Positions 1 through 5,530 are shown, numbered from the stretch's first letter. The stretch is DNA of 5,530 nucleotides from UBA9732 sp003456855 (GCA_946626785.1 CAMOUY010000125.1:1-5530); one strand, 5' to 3'. The notes: generated by a model not told the origin, from the sequence alone. Program-made: numbers and translations.

Positions 1-528
1 TCCACCACCACCGACTGCACCTGCCATTGCACTGTAGCCGATCAGGTTGATGATTGTGAGTGTGAGACCTGCTATCAGAGAGGGCAGGGCCTCGGGGAGC
101 ATCACCTTGAAGACTATCTGCCTGTTGGTGGAGCCCATGGTCTTTGCAGCCTGGATCACTCCCGGGTCAACCTCCTTGAGGGATGTCTCGACAAGCCTTG
201 CCACAAAAGGGGCGGCCGCTATGGAGAGCGGCACGATGGTGGCCTTGGTACCGATGGCTGTCCCCACGATGATTCTGGAGAGAGGGAAGAGCACTATTAT
301 CAATATAATGAAAGGGAAGGACCTGAGTATGTTGACTATTCTGCTGAGGATCTCGTTCAGCACAGGCTTTGGCTTGAGGCCTCCCTGGTTGAGCGGGGAT
401 GTCACGCAGAGCAGAATCCCAAGTGGAAGTCCCAGAACGACTGAGAATACTGTGGAAAGACCCACCATCTGGAAGGTCTGCAGCGTGCTCTGCAATATCA
501 GGCGCCATAATGCCGGTGTGATATTCAT
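1..528 (-). CDS. metI: Methionine ABC transporter permease MetI (3' end beyond window)
   Basis: Inner-membrane permease of the MetNIQ importer, which takes up methionine using ATP hydrolysed by MetN. 176 codons are visible; the family is about 217 residues, so roughly the last 40 lie past the left edge. Hydrophobic segments are seen at about residues 20-42, 64-92 and 96-110, then at 148-170. The stretch 114-155 is the EAA coupling loop that docks on the ATPase (E119, then G123, A127-A128, G132 and LPEAL at 144-148). The sequence closely resembles remembered E. coli MetI, including an NILRSFPFIIL segment (66-76), IVGTAIG (87-93) and GYSAMAGAVG (164-173). The start ATG overlaps the metN stop as ATGA, with a GGAGG ribosome site 8 bases upstream inside metN, so translation is probably coupled. 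The function is well supported; methionine specificity is inferred from family and partner. Confidence 0.95.
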   Translation of the reverse strand, partial: MNITPALWRLILQSTLQTFQMVGLSTVFSVVLGLPLGILLCVTSPLNQGGLKPKPVLNEILSRIVNILRSFPFIILIIVLFPLSRIIVGTAIGTKATIVPLSIAAAPFVARLVETSLKEVDPGVIQAAKTMGSTNRQIVFKVMLPEALPSLIAGLTLTIINLIGYSAMAGAVGGGG

Positions 529-1535
529 TGGTTGACCTCCTCGACTATGATACCCCTGTGCTGGAGATCCTGTATTGAAAGGGCGACGGATGCACTGTCG
601 CCTGTTATGTTGCAGACCATGGTTCCGAACCTCTCGGTGTCGACCACCTGGGTTCCGGCGCCGATGATGTTGAAGTCCACGTTGTAGCTCTTGACGATCT
701 CCGAGATGATCGGGGAGTCTACCTTGTCAGGCATGAACCTCAGCACATAGTGGGCAATCTCGTTTGACCACATCACCATTCCATCTTCGGTAACTGTCCT
801 GTTGTTCGTTGTAAGGTGGGAAAGGAAGTCCTTTGTCACCATTGACTTTGGATGGGCGAAGATGTCCTTGACCAGGCCCTCCTCGACGACCTTGCCGTCT
901 GACAGGACTGCAACGCGGTCGCAGGCGTCCCTTACAACCTCCATCTGGTGGGTTATCATCACAACTGTGAGATTCATCTTCCTCTGGATGTCCTTTATGA
1001 GCTTGAGTATCGACTGGGTCGTCTTAGGGTCAAGGGCGCTGGTGGCCTCGTCACAGAAAAGGATGTCCGGTTCACAGGCAAGGGCCCTTGCAATAGCCAC
1101 TCTCTGCTTCTGACCACCGCTGAGGGTGGAGATCGGGGCATCGATCCTGTCTGAAAGCCCGACAAGCTCCATGAGCTCAGCTATTCTACTCTTGATACGG
1201 TCCTTGGAATATCTGTTTATCTCCATGGGGTAGGCGACGTTCTGACCTGCTGTCCTTGAGGAGAAGAGGTTGAAGTTCTGGAATATCATGCCGATGCGAC
1301 GACGACGGAGGATGACATCCTTCTCGGGGAGGTTGTCGACGCGCTTGTCGTCATACCAGACCTCACCGCTGTCCGGTTTCTCGAGCAGGCTCACAAGTCT
1401 GACCAGTGTGCTCTTTCCAGCTCCGGAGAGGCCTATGATGCCGAAGATCTGGTTTGACGGGATTGATAGACTCACCCCCTCAACAGCATGGACGTTTTCA
1501 TAGGTTCTCACAAGATTCTTCAAAGTGATCTGCAA
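525..1535 (-). CDS. metN: Methionine ABC transporter ATP-binding protein MetN with NIL domain
   Basis: Cytoplasmic ATPase subunit that powers methionine uptake through MetI. With a TTG start at 1535-1533 it has 336 residues (E. coli MetN is 343). All ABC motifs are intact: Walker A GLSGAGKST at 35-43, Q-loop Q86 in MIFQNFNL, signature LSGGQKQR at 138-145, Walker B ILFCDE at 158-163, D-loop SALD at 166-169 and switch H196. The C-terminal part, about 255-336, matches a NIL domain, which in this family binds cytoplasmic methionine and inhibits transport, so feedback control is expected. The TTG is chosen because AAGGAG lies 6 bases upstream and the protein then begins, as MetN should, with QITLKNLVRTY. 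The same frame stays open upstream to another TTG at 1691, but those 52 extra codons are AT-rich, look unlike any MetN and lie over the probable promoter. The stop overlaps the metI start. Confidence 0.95.
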   Translation of the reverse strand: MQITLKNLVRTYENVHAVEGVSLSIPSNQIFGIIGLSGAGKSTLVRLVSLLEKPDSGEVWYDDKRVDNLPEKDVILRRRRIGMIFQNFNLFSSRTAGQNVAYPMEINRYSKDRIKSRIAELMELVGLSDRIDAPISTLSGGQKQRVAIARALACEPDILFCDEATSALDPKTTQSILKLIKDIQRKMNLTVVMITHQMEVVRDACDRVAVLSDGKVVEEGLVKDIFAHPKSMVTKDFLSHLTTNNRTVTEDGMVMWSNEIAHYVLRFMPDKVDSPIISEIVKSYNVDFNIIGAGTQVVDTERFGTMVCNITGDSASVALSIQDLQHRGIIVEEVNQ

Positions 1536-1541
1536 TTTGAG

Positions 1542-1547
1542 CTCCTT
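1542..1547 (-). promoter_or_regulatory. Ribosome binding site that fixes the metN TTG start
   Basis: Read on the minus strand this is AAGGAG, 6 bases before the TTG at 1535-1533. It is the only good Shine-Dalgarno sequence near the start of MetN homology, and it decides the start against the longer reading frame that begins at 1691. Confidence 0.75.
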
Positions 1548-1565
1548 ACAATCTTTAGCGATTGT
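1548..1565 (-). promoter_or_regulatory. Small hairpin directly upstream of the metN ribosome site
   Basis: On the minus-strand transcript ACAATC pairs with GATTGT around the six-base loop GCTAAA, and AAGGAG follows at once. The stem is only 6 bp and mostly A-U, so it is weak. It could affect ribosome access or be chance. Confidence 0.3.
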
Positions 1566-1580
1566 TTGGTTGTAGTTCAA

Positions 1581-1597
1581 TTTCAGGTTTTCTGAAA
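1581..1597 (-). promoter_or_regulatory. Small AU-rich hairpin in the metN leader
   Basis: On the minus-strand transcript TTTCAG pairs with CTGAAA around the loop AAAAC; the stem is preceded by a run of T. The 6-bp stem with two G-C pairs is marginal, no T-run follows it, and a terminator role is therefore unlikely. Confidence 0.25.
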
Positions 1598-1631
1598 AAA
1601 ATGTGTTCTTTGACCTTAATTGCTGGCACAT

Positions 1632-1659
1632 ATTATCAATATTTGAAGATAATGAACAA
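1632..1659 (-). promoter_or_regulatory. Candidate promoter for metNI
   Basis: On the minus strand a -10 like GATAAT (1637-1632, 5 of 6 to consensus) lies 16 bases from a poor -35, TTGTTC (1659-1654, 3 of 6). It would start a transcript near 1625 with a leader of about 90 bases. The region is AT-rich, so such matches arise easily. It sits 4 bases downstream of the dyad at 1664-1675. Confidence 0.3.
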
Positions 1660-1663
1660 GATG

Positions 1664-1675
1664 TAGACCCGTCTA
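1664..1675. promoter_or_regulatory. Inverted repeat TAGAC-CC-GTCTA, possible operator upstream of metN
   Basis: A perfect 5-bp inverted repeat with a 2-base centre forms a small GC-rich island in AT-rich DNA. Its arms contain AGAC and GTCT, the two halves of the gammaproteobacterial MetJ box AGACGTCT, but here they are pushed apart by CC. That resemblance may be coincidence. The position just upstream of a candidate -35 for metNI suits an operator. Confidence 0.35.
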
Positions 1676-1688
1676 AGATTATTATTTT

Positions 1689-1710
1689 CAATTTTCATTA
1701 ATGAATATTG
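1689..1710. promoter_or_regulatory. 22-bp near-perfect palindrome, candidate operator shared by both operons
   Basis: The left half is CAATTTTCATT and the right half is AATGAATATTG. Ten of eleven symmetric base pairs match (the exception is T1693/T1706), with an uninterrupted 12-bp core TTCATTAATGAA at 1694-1705. The length and two-fold symmetry are those of a site for a dimeric regulator. It lies between the two start codons, and its right end touches the TTGCAT proposed as -35 for the binding-protein gene. No regulator gene is in the window, so the ligand protein is unknown. Confidence 0.45.
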
Positions 1711-1737
1711 CATAAAAATACTGATTTGATGTATGAT
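1708..1737 (+). promoter_or_regulatory. Candidate promoter for the liv operon
   Basis: TTGCAT (1708-1713, 3 of 6 to the -35 consensus) is followed after 18 bases by TATGAT (1732-1737, 5 of 6 to the -10). Transcription would begin near 1744, leaving a leader of about 40 bases. Other TATAAT-like hexamers (TATAAA at 1746-1751, TATACT at 1757-1762) lack a spaced -35, and the last would start within the ribosome site. The choice is tentative. Confidence 0.35.
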
Positions 1738-1782
1738 TTTGCCAATATAAAAAGTCTATACTTTTACAGAGGAGATATGGAT

Positions 1783-2973
1783 ATGAAGAAAGCTTTACTT
1801 TTCGCTCTTGTTCTTGCTCTTGCAGTGGCTATGCCTGTTTTCGCAGGTGGTGAAGGTGAGAGTGCATCAAGCGCAGCCTCCGACACAATCACAATCGCAT
1901 TCATCGGAAACACAACCGGTGACTATGCCATGTATGGTGTCCCTGTTCGCAATTCAGTCAAAATGTTCTTCGACCAGCTGAATGCAGCCGGTGGAATCAA
2001 TGGAAAGCAGATCAACCTTCTTGAGTACGATGACAAGGCTGACCCAACCGAGACCGTCAACGCATACAACCTTGCAAAGTCCAAGGGTGCAACAGCAATC
2101 TTCGGTTCAGTCCTCACAGGTGCAACAGTTGCCCTTTCAGATGTCACATACGATGACAACATGCCACAGATCACAGCATCTGCAACATCACCGAAGGTAA
2201 CTGTCATGGATCCGGACGATCCTAACTCAGAAGTCAAGACAAACGTCTTCCGCGCTTGCTTCCTGGATCCGTTCCAGGGTGAGAAGATGGCTCAGTATGC
2301 ATCTTCAAAGTATGGTGCAAAGACAGTCGCAATCTTCTACGAGAACGGCTCTGACTACTCAGAGGCCATTGTCCAGGGATTCGAGAGCCAGGTTGAAGCC
2401 TGTGGTCTCAAGGTCGTTGCAAAGGAAGCCTTCGCAACAGGCGACGTTGACTACAAGGCCCAGATGACAAACATCGCTGCATCAAATCCAGACGTCGTGA
2501 TCATGCCTATCTACTACGGAGAGGCAGGACTTGCAATCACAGCTCTCAGAGCTGCAGGATGCAACGCAAAGGTCATCGGTGGTGACGGATTCGGTTCAGT
2601 CAAGGACTATGCAACAGCAGCAGACCTCGAGGGAACAGTCTACATGTCAGGTTATGCTCCTGGAACAGCTTCTGTCGCTCAGTTCGAGGCAGACTACAAG
2701 GCAACATACGGAACTGACGTTCCTAACATGTTCGCTCCACTCGCTTGGGATGCTTCACTCCTTCTTGCCGAGGGAATCAAGGCAGCCGAGGCAAAGGGTC
2801 TCAAGGCCGGAACAGCTGAGTACAAGCAGGCAATCATCGACGCCATCAAGGGAATGAATGCATTCGAGGGAATCACTGGTTCCTACACATTCAACGATAC
2901 CAACGATCCTATCAAGTCCGTTGCTATCATCAAGATTTCCGGTGGTGCAGAGCTCTTCGACGAGTTCTTCTGA
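1783..2973 (+). CDS. livJ: Branched-chain amino acid type ABC transporter substrate-binding protein
   Basis: Secreted binding protein that captures a substrate, probably a branched-chain or related amino acid, and presents it to LivH/LivM. From ATG 1783 it has 396 residues. A signal peptide covers 1-21: Lys-Lys, a Leu/Ala/Val-rich core, and a VFA junction before Gly-Gly. No cysteine follows, so it is a soluble periplasmic protein, not a lipoprotein. A Gly/Glu/Ser/Ala linker (22-33) leads into the type I periplasmic-binding fold (Peripl_BP_6 type): IAFIGNTTGDYAMYG at 38-52, LNAAGGINGK at 66-75, YDDKADP at 82-88 and the ligand-pocket motif ITASATSPK at 130-138. FRACFLDPFQGE is also typical of the family. 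GGAG (1771-1774) is 8 bases before ATG 1783 but only 2 before ATG 1777, so 1783 is preferred. The exact substrate cannot be read from sequence. Confidence 0.93.
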   Translation: MKKALLFALVLALAVAMPVFAGGEGESASSAASDTITIAFIGNTTGDYAMYGVPVRNSVKMFFDQLNAAGGINGKQINLLEYDDKADPTETVNAYNLAKSKGATAIFGSVLTGATVALSDVTYDDNMPQITASATSPKVTVMDPDDPNSEVKTNVFRACFLDPFQGEKMAQYASSKYGAKTVAIFYENGSDYSEAIVQGFESQVEACGLKVVAKEAFATGDVDYKAQMTNIAASNPDVVIMPIYYGEAGLAITALRAAGCNAKVIGGDGFGSVKDYATAADLEGTVYMSGYAPGTASVAQFEADYKATYGTDVPNMFAPLAWDASLLLAEGIKAAEAKGLKAGTAEYKQAIIDAIKGMNAFEGITGSYTFNDTNDPIKSVAIIKISGGAELFDEFF

Positions 2974-2996
2974 TGCCTTTTTGACTTAGAAAACTA

Positions 2997-3012
2997 TATT
3001 TCATTTGAAATA
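2997..3012. repeat. Inverted repeat TATTTCA-TT-TGAAATA after livJ
   Basis: A perfect 7-bp inverted repeat around a 2-base centre lies 23 bases after the livJ stop. A 2-base loop is too tight for a good RNA hairpin, so it suits a DNA-binding site better than a terminator. Its TTTCA/TGAAA arms recall those of the palindrome at 1689-1710, though the half-site spacing differs. It may be chance in AT-rich DNA. Confidence 0.3.
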
Positions 3013-3024
3013 AGCTAAAAAAAT

Positions 3025-3051
3025 GGCGCAAGGTGACTTGCGCCTTTCTTT
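3025..3051 (+). terminator. Probable partial (leaky) terminator between livJ and livH
   Basis: GGCGCAAG (3025-3032) pairs perfectly with CTTGCGCC (3037-3044) around GTGA, a GNRA-type tetraloop in RNA closed by a G-C pair. The stem is followed by TTTCTTT and preceded by a run of seven A. The broken T-run suggests incomplete termination. It sits between the binding-protein gene and the permease genes, a usual place for an element that keeps binding-protein mRNA abundant by partial termination or by protecting its 3' end. It ends only about 12 bases before the livH ribosome site. Confidence 0.75.
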
Positions 3052-3072
3052 GATTTGGGAGATTCTGCATAT

Positions 3073-3954
3073 ATGACTTTTTCATTGCTGATAGCACAGC
3101 TCATAAATGGTTTGCAGACAGGCTCGGTCTATGCCCTCGTTGCATTGGGGTACAGCATGGTGTATGGAATCATCAAGCTGCTCAACTTTGCACATGGGGA
3201 CATTATCATGGTTGGCGCCTACATGGTGTATTATGCGATTGCTAGCTTCGCCTTGCCGCCTATAGTCGCGGTGATCCTTGCAGTCGTGGTGAGTACGCTT
3301 CTCGGTGTAACGGTCGAGAAGGTGGCATACACACCGCTTAGAAGCGCCCCAAGACTTTCTCTTCTGATCACCGCAATCGGTGTGTCCTTCCTTCTTGAGA
3401 ACGGGGCACAGCTTATCTTCGGTGCCGACCAGAAGAGCATGGACCCGATGGTCACTGGCAGCATCTCCCTCGGTGGCATAGGCATCAGCTATGCCGCCAT
3501 AGTCACAATCGTCGTCTCAGTAATCGCCATGGTCATCCTGACAATCGTAGTCAACAAGACCAAGATCGGAAAGGCCATGCGAGCCGTCTCCGAGGACATG
3601 GGCGCTGCCCAGCTGATGGGTATAAGCCTGAACAAGACAATCAGCATGACCTTCGCAATCGGAAGCGCCCTTGCGGGTATCGGCTCCGTCCTTTACCTCT
3701 GCGCCTATCCGCAGGCAAGCCCGACCATGGGCTCGATGCTTGGAATCAAGGCCTTCGTCGCAGCCGTTCTCGGTGGAATAGGTTCAATCCCTGGTGCAAT
3801 GATCGGAGGTTTCGTCATCGGAGTCCTTGAGGCTCTGGTCGCAGCAGCAGGCTTCTCGATGTGGAAGGATGCCGCTGTGTTCCTCATCCTTATAATCGTT
3901 CTGGTATTCAAGCCTACAGGTATTCTGGGCAAGAAGATCCAGGAGAAGGTCTGA
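3073..3954 (+). CDS. livH: Branched-chain amino acid ABC transporter permease LivH
   Basis: One of the two inner-membrane permeases of the HAAT importer, pairing with LivM to form the pore. It has 293 residues from ATG 3073 (family about 290-310) and is hydrophobic throughout, with segments near 5-31, 44-80, 94-116, 138-160, 190-211, 227-258 and 266-279. Family marks are GSVYALVALGYSMVYGI (17-33), NFAHGD then MVGAY (38-50), the cytoplasmic coupling loop GKAMRAVSEDMGAAQLMGI (166-184), VLGGIGSIPGAMIGG (232-246) and FKPTGILG near the end (279-286). GGGAG at 3057-3061 lies 11 bases before the ATG, slightly far. An in-frame TTG at 3055 overlaps that site and is a poorer start. The gene follows the hairpin at 3025-3051, so its expression probably depends on readthrough from livJ. 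Thirteen bases separate it from livM. Confidence 0.95.
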   Translation: MTFSLLIAQLINGLQTGSVYALVALGYSMVYGIIKLLNFAHGDIIMVGAYMVYYAIASFALPPIVAVILAVVVSTLLGVTVEKVAYTPLRSAPRLSLLITAIGVSFLLENGAQLIFGADQKSMDPMVTGSISLGGIGISYAAIVTIVVSVIAMVILTIVVNKTKIGKAMRAVSEDMGAAQLMGISLNKTISMTFAIGSALAGIGSVLYLCAYPQASPTMGSMLGIKAFVAAVLGGIGSIPGAMIGGFVIGVLEALVAAAGFSMWKDAAVFLILIIVLVFKPTGILGKKIQEKV

Positions 3955-3967
3955 TGGAGGTGAGTGC

Positions 3968-5020
3968 ATGAAGAAAACAAAGATATCAACCCCAATCAGA
4001 TACGTCATAAACACCGCCCTTGTTGTGATTCTCTGGGCGCTTCTCACACTTGTGATCTCATCCTCGGGACTGAAGGGCGAGTACTATCGTGGAATCATAA
4101 TCACAATCGGAATCAACATAATCCTGGCAACCAGCCTTAACATCGTCTGCGGCTACCTTGGACAGCTGCCGCTCGGACATGCCGGCTTCATGGCAGTCGG
4201 TGCCTATTCCGGTGCCATATTCATGAAATCTACCCCAGCTGCGGCCCTGCTAAGGGCAGGGAATCAGGCTGCGGTCATACCATATCTTATAATCGCCGTG
4301 ATCATCGCCGCTGTTGTTGCAGGTCTCTTCGGACTTCTGATAGGAATCCCGGCCTTGAGACTCAAGGGTGACTACCTTGCAATCATCACACTTGGCTTCG
4401 GTGAGATCATACGTGTTGTTCTGACCAACATCGACTCCGTACTTGGCTTCAAGTTCACCTACGGTGCCTCGGGTCTTGCACGAATACCGAAGTTCACCAG
4501 CTTCAACGTGATGTACGTATTCACCGTGCTGATACTCTTTTTGATCCACGTGTTCATGAAGAGCCGCCACGGAAGGGCCGTTCTCTCCATCAGAGACAAC
4601 GAGATCGCCTCAGAGTCCGTTGGAATCAACACCACCTTCTACAAGACCCTGGCCTTCGTGTTCTCTGCAATGCTCGCTGGAGTTGCCGGCTGTCTCTATG
4701 CCGGCTATCTTGGATCCCTCTATCCATCGACGTTCAAGTTCATGAAGTCCATCGAGATCCTTGTCATGGTCGTTCTTGGTGGAATGGGCTCGATGCTCGG
4801 CTCTGTCATCTCAGCTATAGTGCTTACAGCTCTCCCTGAGATCCTCAGGTCCTTCAGCGACTACAGAATGGTCGTCTACTCACTGGCTCTGGTTCTGATG
4901 ATGCTCTTCAGACCTAAGGGACTGATGGGTACCTACGACTTCTCGATGGGAAGCAGCCTTGAGAAGATAATCGACAAGATAAGGTCCGGAAAGAAGGCCA
5001 AGAAGGAGGTGCAGAAATGA
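3968..5020 (+). CDS. livM: Branched-chain amino acid ABC transporter permease LivM
   Basis: The second inner-membrane permease of the importer, partner of LivH. It has 350 residues, normal for the family. Hydrophobic segments are near 12-31, 42-60, 72-86, 104-127, 137-152, 181-197, 228-250, 262-290 and 300-314. Family marks are GYLGQLPLGHAGFMAVGAY (62-80), LRLKGDYLAIITLGFGEIIR (130-149), the coupling loop GRAVLSIRDNEIASESVGIN (202-221), VVLGGMGSMLGS (268-279) and FRPKGLMG (314-321). A Lys-rich tail (337-350) should lie in the cytoplasm. The ribosome site is strong: GGAGGTGA at 3956-3963, with 7 bases between GGAGG and the ATG. The stop overlaps the livG start as ATGA, which suggests coupled translation and fixed subunit ratios. 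Confidence 0.95.
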   Translation: MKKTKISTPIRYVINTALVVILWALLTLVISSSGLKGEYYRGIIITIGINIILATSLNIVCGYLGQLPLGHAGFMAVGAYSGAIFMKSTPAAALLRAGNQAAVIPYLIIAVIIAAVVAGLFGLLIGIPALRLKGDYLAIITLGFGEIIRVVLTNIDSVLGFKFTYGASGLARIPKFTSFNVMYVFTVLILFLIHVFMKSRHGRAVLSIRDNEIASESVGINTTFYKTLAFVFSAMLAGVAGCLYAGYLGSLYPSTFKFMKSIEILVMVVLGGMGSMLGSVISAIVLTALPEILRSFSDYRMVVYSLALVLMMLFRPKGLMGTYDFSMGSSLEKIIDKIRSGKKAKKEVQK

Positions 5021-5530
5021 GTACAGTCTTGAAATGTGAGCACCTTCGAGTGGTTTTCGGCGGACTTGCCGCAGTAAGCGATTTCAACATCGAGGTCAAC
5101 GAGAACGAGATCGCCGGTCTGATCGGACCTAACGGAGCAGGAAAGACCACAGTATTCAACCTTCTGACAGGTGTCTACGTACCTACAAGTGGAGTAATAA
5201 CCCTCTGCAACAAAGACCTGGCCGGAATGAGCACAATTGCAAGAAGCCATGCAGGCATTGCAAGAACCTTCCAGAACATAAGACTCTTCAAGGACATGAC
5301 CGTAATCGACAACGTCATGAACAGCTTCAACACAAAGATGAAGTACAGCGTTTTCGAGGCGATGCTCAGACTTCCGAGATATTGGAAGGAGGAGAGGGAG
5401 GCCCGCAAGAAGGCCCTTGATCTTCTGCATGTGTTCAACATGGAGGATCTGGCCTACGAGAACGCCGGAAACCTTCCATACGGTTCTCAGAGAAGGCTTG
5501 AGATCATCAGAGCCTTGGCCACTAACCCTA
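5017..5530 (+). CDS. livG: Branched-chain amino acid ABC transporter ATP-binding protein LivG (3' end beyond window)
   Basis: Cytoplasmic ATPase that drives LivH/LivM, normally as a heterodimer with LivF. 171 codons are visible; the family is about 255 residues, so Walker B, D-loop and switch histidine lie past the right edge. Seen are an N-terminal FGGLAAVSDFNIEV (14-27), Walker A GPNGAGKTT at 37-45, the Q-loop in GIARTFQNIRLF (80-91, Q86) and the LivG-type signature LPYGSQRRLE at 153-162 followed by RALATNP. ARTFQNIRLF and YGxQRRLE set LivG apart from LivF and from MetN (LSGGQ). The start ATG at 5017 overlaps the livM stop and has AGGAGG (5004-5009) 7 bases upstream. The reading frame is open to the window end with no sign of damage. 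livF is expected next. Confidence 0.94.
   Translation, partial: MSTVLKCEHLRVVFGGLAAVSDFNIEVNENEIAGLIGPNGAGKTTVFNLLTGVYVPTSGVITLCNKDLAGMSTIARSHAGIARTFQNIRLFKDMTVIDNVMNSFNTKMKYSVFEAMLRLPRYWKEEREARKKALDLLHVFNMEDLAYENAGNLPYGSQRRLEIIRALATNP

Larger units (their letters stand above)
1536..1782. other. Divergent intergenic control region between metN and the liv operon
   Basis: This 247-bp stretch separates the start codons of two oppositely directed transport operons and is clearly richer in A+T than the genes on either side. It must hold both promoters. It contains two dyad-symmetric sequences (1664-1675 and 1689-1710), two small hairpins in the metN leader, and several TATAAT-like hexamers on both strands. 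I see no SAM riboswitch and no T-box (no AGGGTGGNACC element), and no credible small gene. The open frames that run into it from both sides begin at TTG codons without a ribosome site. Confidence 0.8.

Noticed and set aside
47..535. Plus-strand open frame of about 160 codons opposite metI
   Set aside because: It is the antisense shadow of metI, whose minus-strand translation matches the MetI family along its whole visible length.
1708..1782. Longer N-terminus for the binding protein starting at TTG 1708 or ATG 1729
   Set aside because: Neither has a ribosome site, both lie in AT-rich promoter-like DNA, and the signal peptide begins properly at 1783 with GGAG 8 bases upstream.
1536..1782. SAM riboswitch or T-box controlling metN
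   Set aside because: The leader is short, the conserved T-box sequence is absent, and I see no set of helices like the S-box.
2981..3009. Possible internal promoter before livH (TTGACT, 17 bases, TTTGAA)
   Set aside because: The -35 is good (5 of 6) but the -10 matches only 3 of 6, and transcripts from it would run straight into the hairpin at 3025-3051.
4933..5430. Minus-strand open frame of about 165 codons opposite livM and livG
   Set aside because: Plus-strand livG has clear Walker A and signature motifs through this stretch; the antisense frame shows no family resemblance.
5469..5502. Altered signature motif in LivG (LPYGSQ instead of LSYGQQ)
   Set aside because: The residue before the Gln varies in this family and the Gly, Gln, Arg-Arg and Leu-Glu positions are kept, so no loss of function is implied.

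Overview
The window holds parts of two divergently transcribed ABC amino-acid importers, facing away from an AT-rich intergenic region of about 250 bp. The minus strand carries metN (ATPase with a C-terminal NIL domain) and metI (permease, cut by the left edge), which form a methionine importer. The plus strand carries a binding protein (livJ type), two permeases (livH, livM) and the first part of an ATPase (livG, cut by the right edge), which form a branched-chain amino-acid type (HAAT) importer. I see no tRNA, rRNA, CRISPR array, insertion sequence or phage gene.

The organism is probably a Gram-negative-type (diderm) bacterium, perhaps a spirochaete of the Sphaerochaeta kind. This rests only on impression: the binding protein has a short Lys-Lys signal peptide ending in a VFA-GG junction with no lipobox cysteine, followed by a Ser/Ala/Gly/Glu linker, a style I associate with spirochaete binding proteins. 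The genus is not proven by the sequence.

Layout: 1-528 metI (minus, partial); 525-1535 metN (minus, ATGA overlap with metI); 1536-1782 divergent control region with two dyad-symmetric sequences, candidate promoters and small leader hairpins; 1783-2973 livJ-type binding protein; 2974-3072 intergenic gap with a perfect 8-bp GUGA-loop hairpin that looks like a leaky terminator; 3073-3954 livH; 3968-5020 livM (ATGA overlap with livG); 5017-5530 livG (partial).

How they work together: the secreted binding protein captures an amino acid and delivers it to the LivH-LivM pore, which is powered by LivG and a LivF that is presumably just past the right edge. MetN and MetI make the equivalent machine for methionine; a MetQ binding protein is expected just past the left edge. 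The hairpin after livJ would allow far more binding protein than membrane complex to be made. Gene content is conventional. The parts least explained by known families are the palindromes between the operons and the hairpin. I did not find a novel system.
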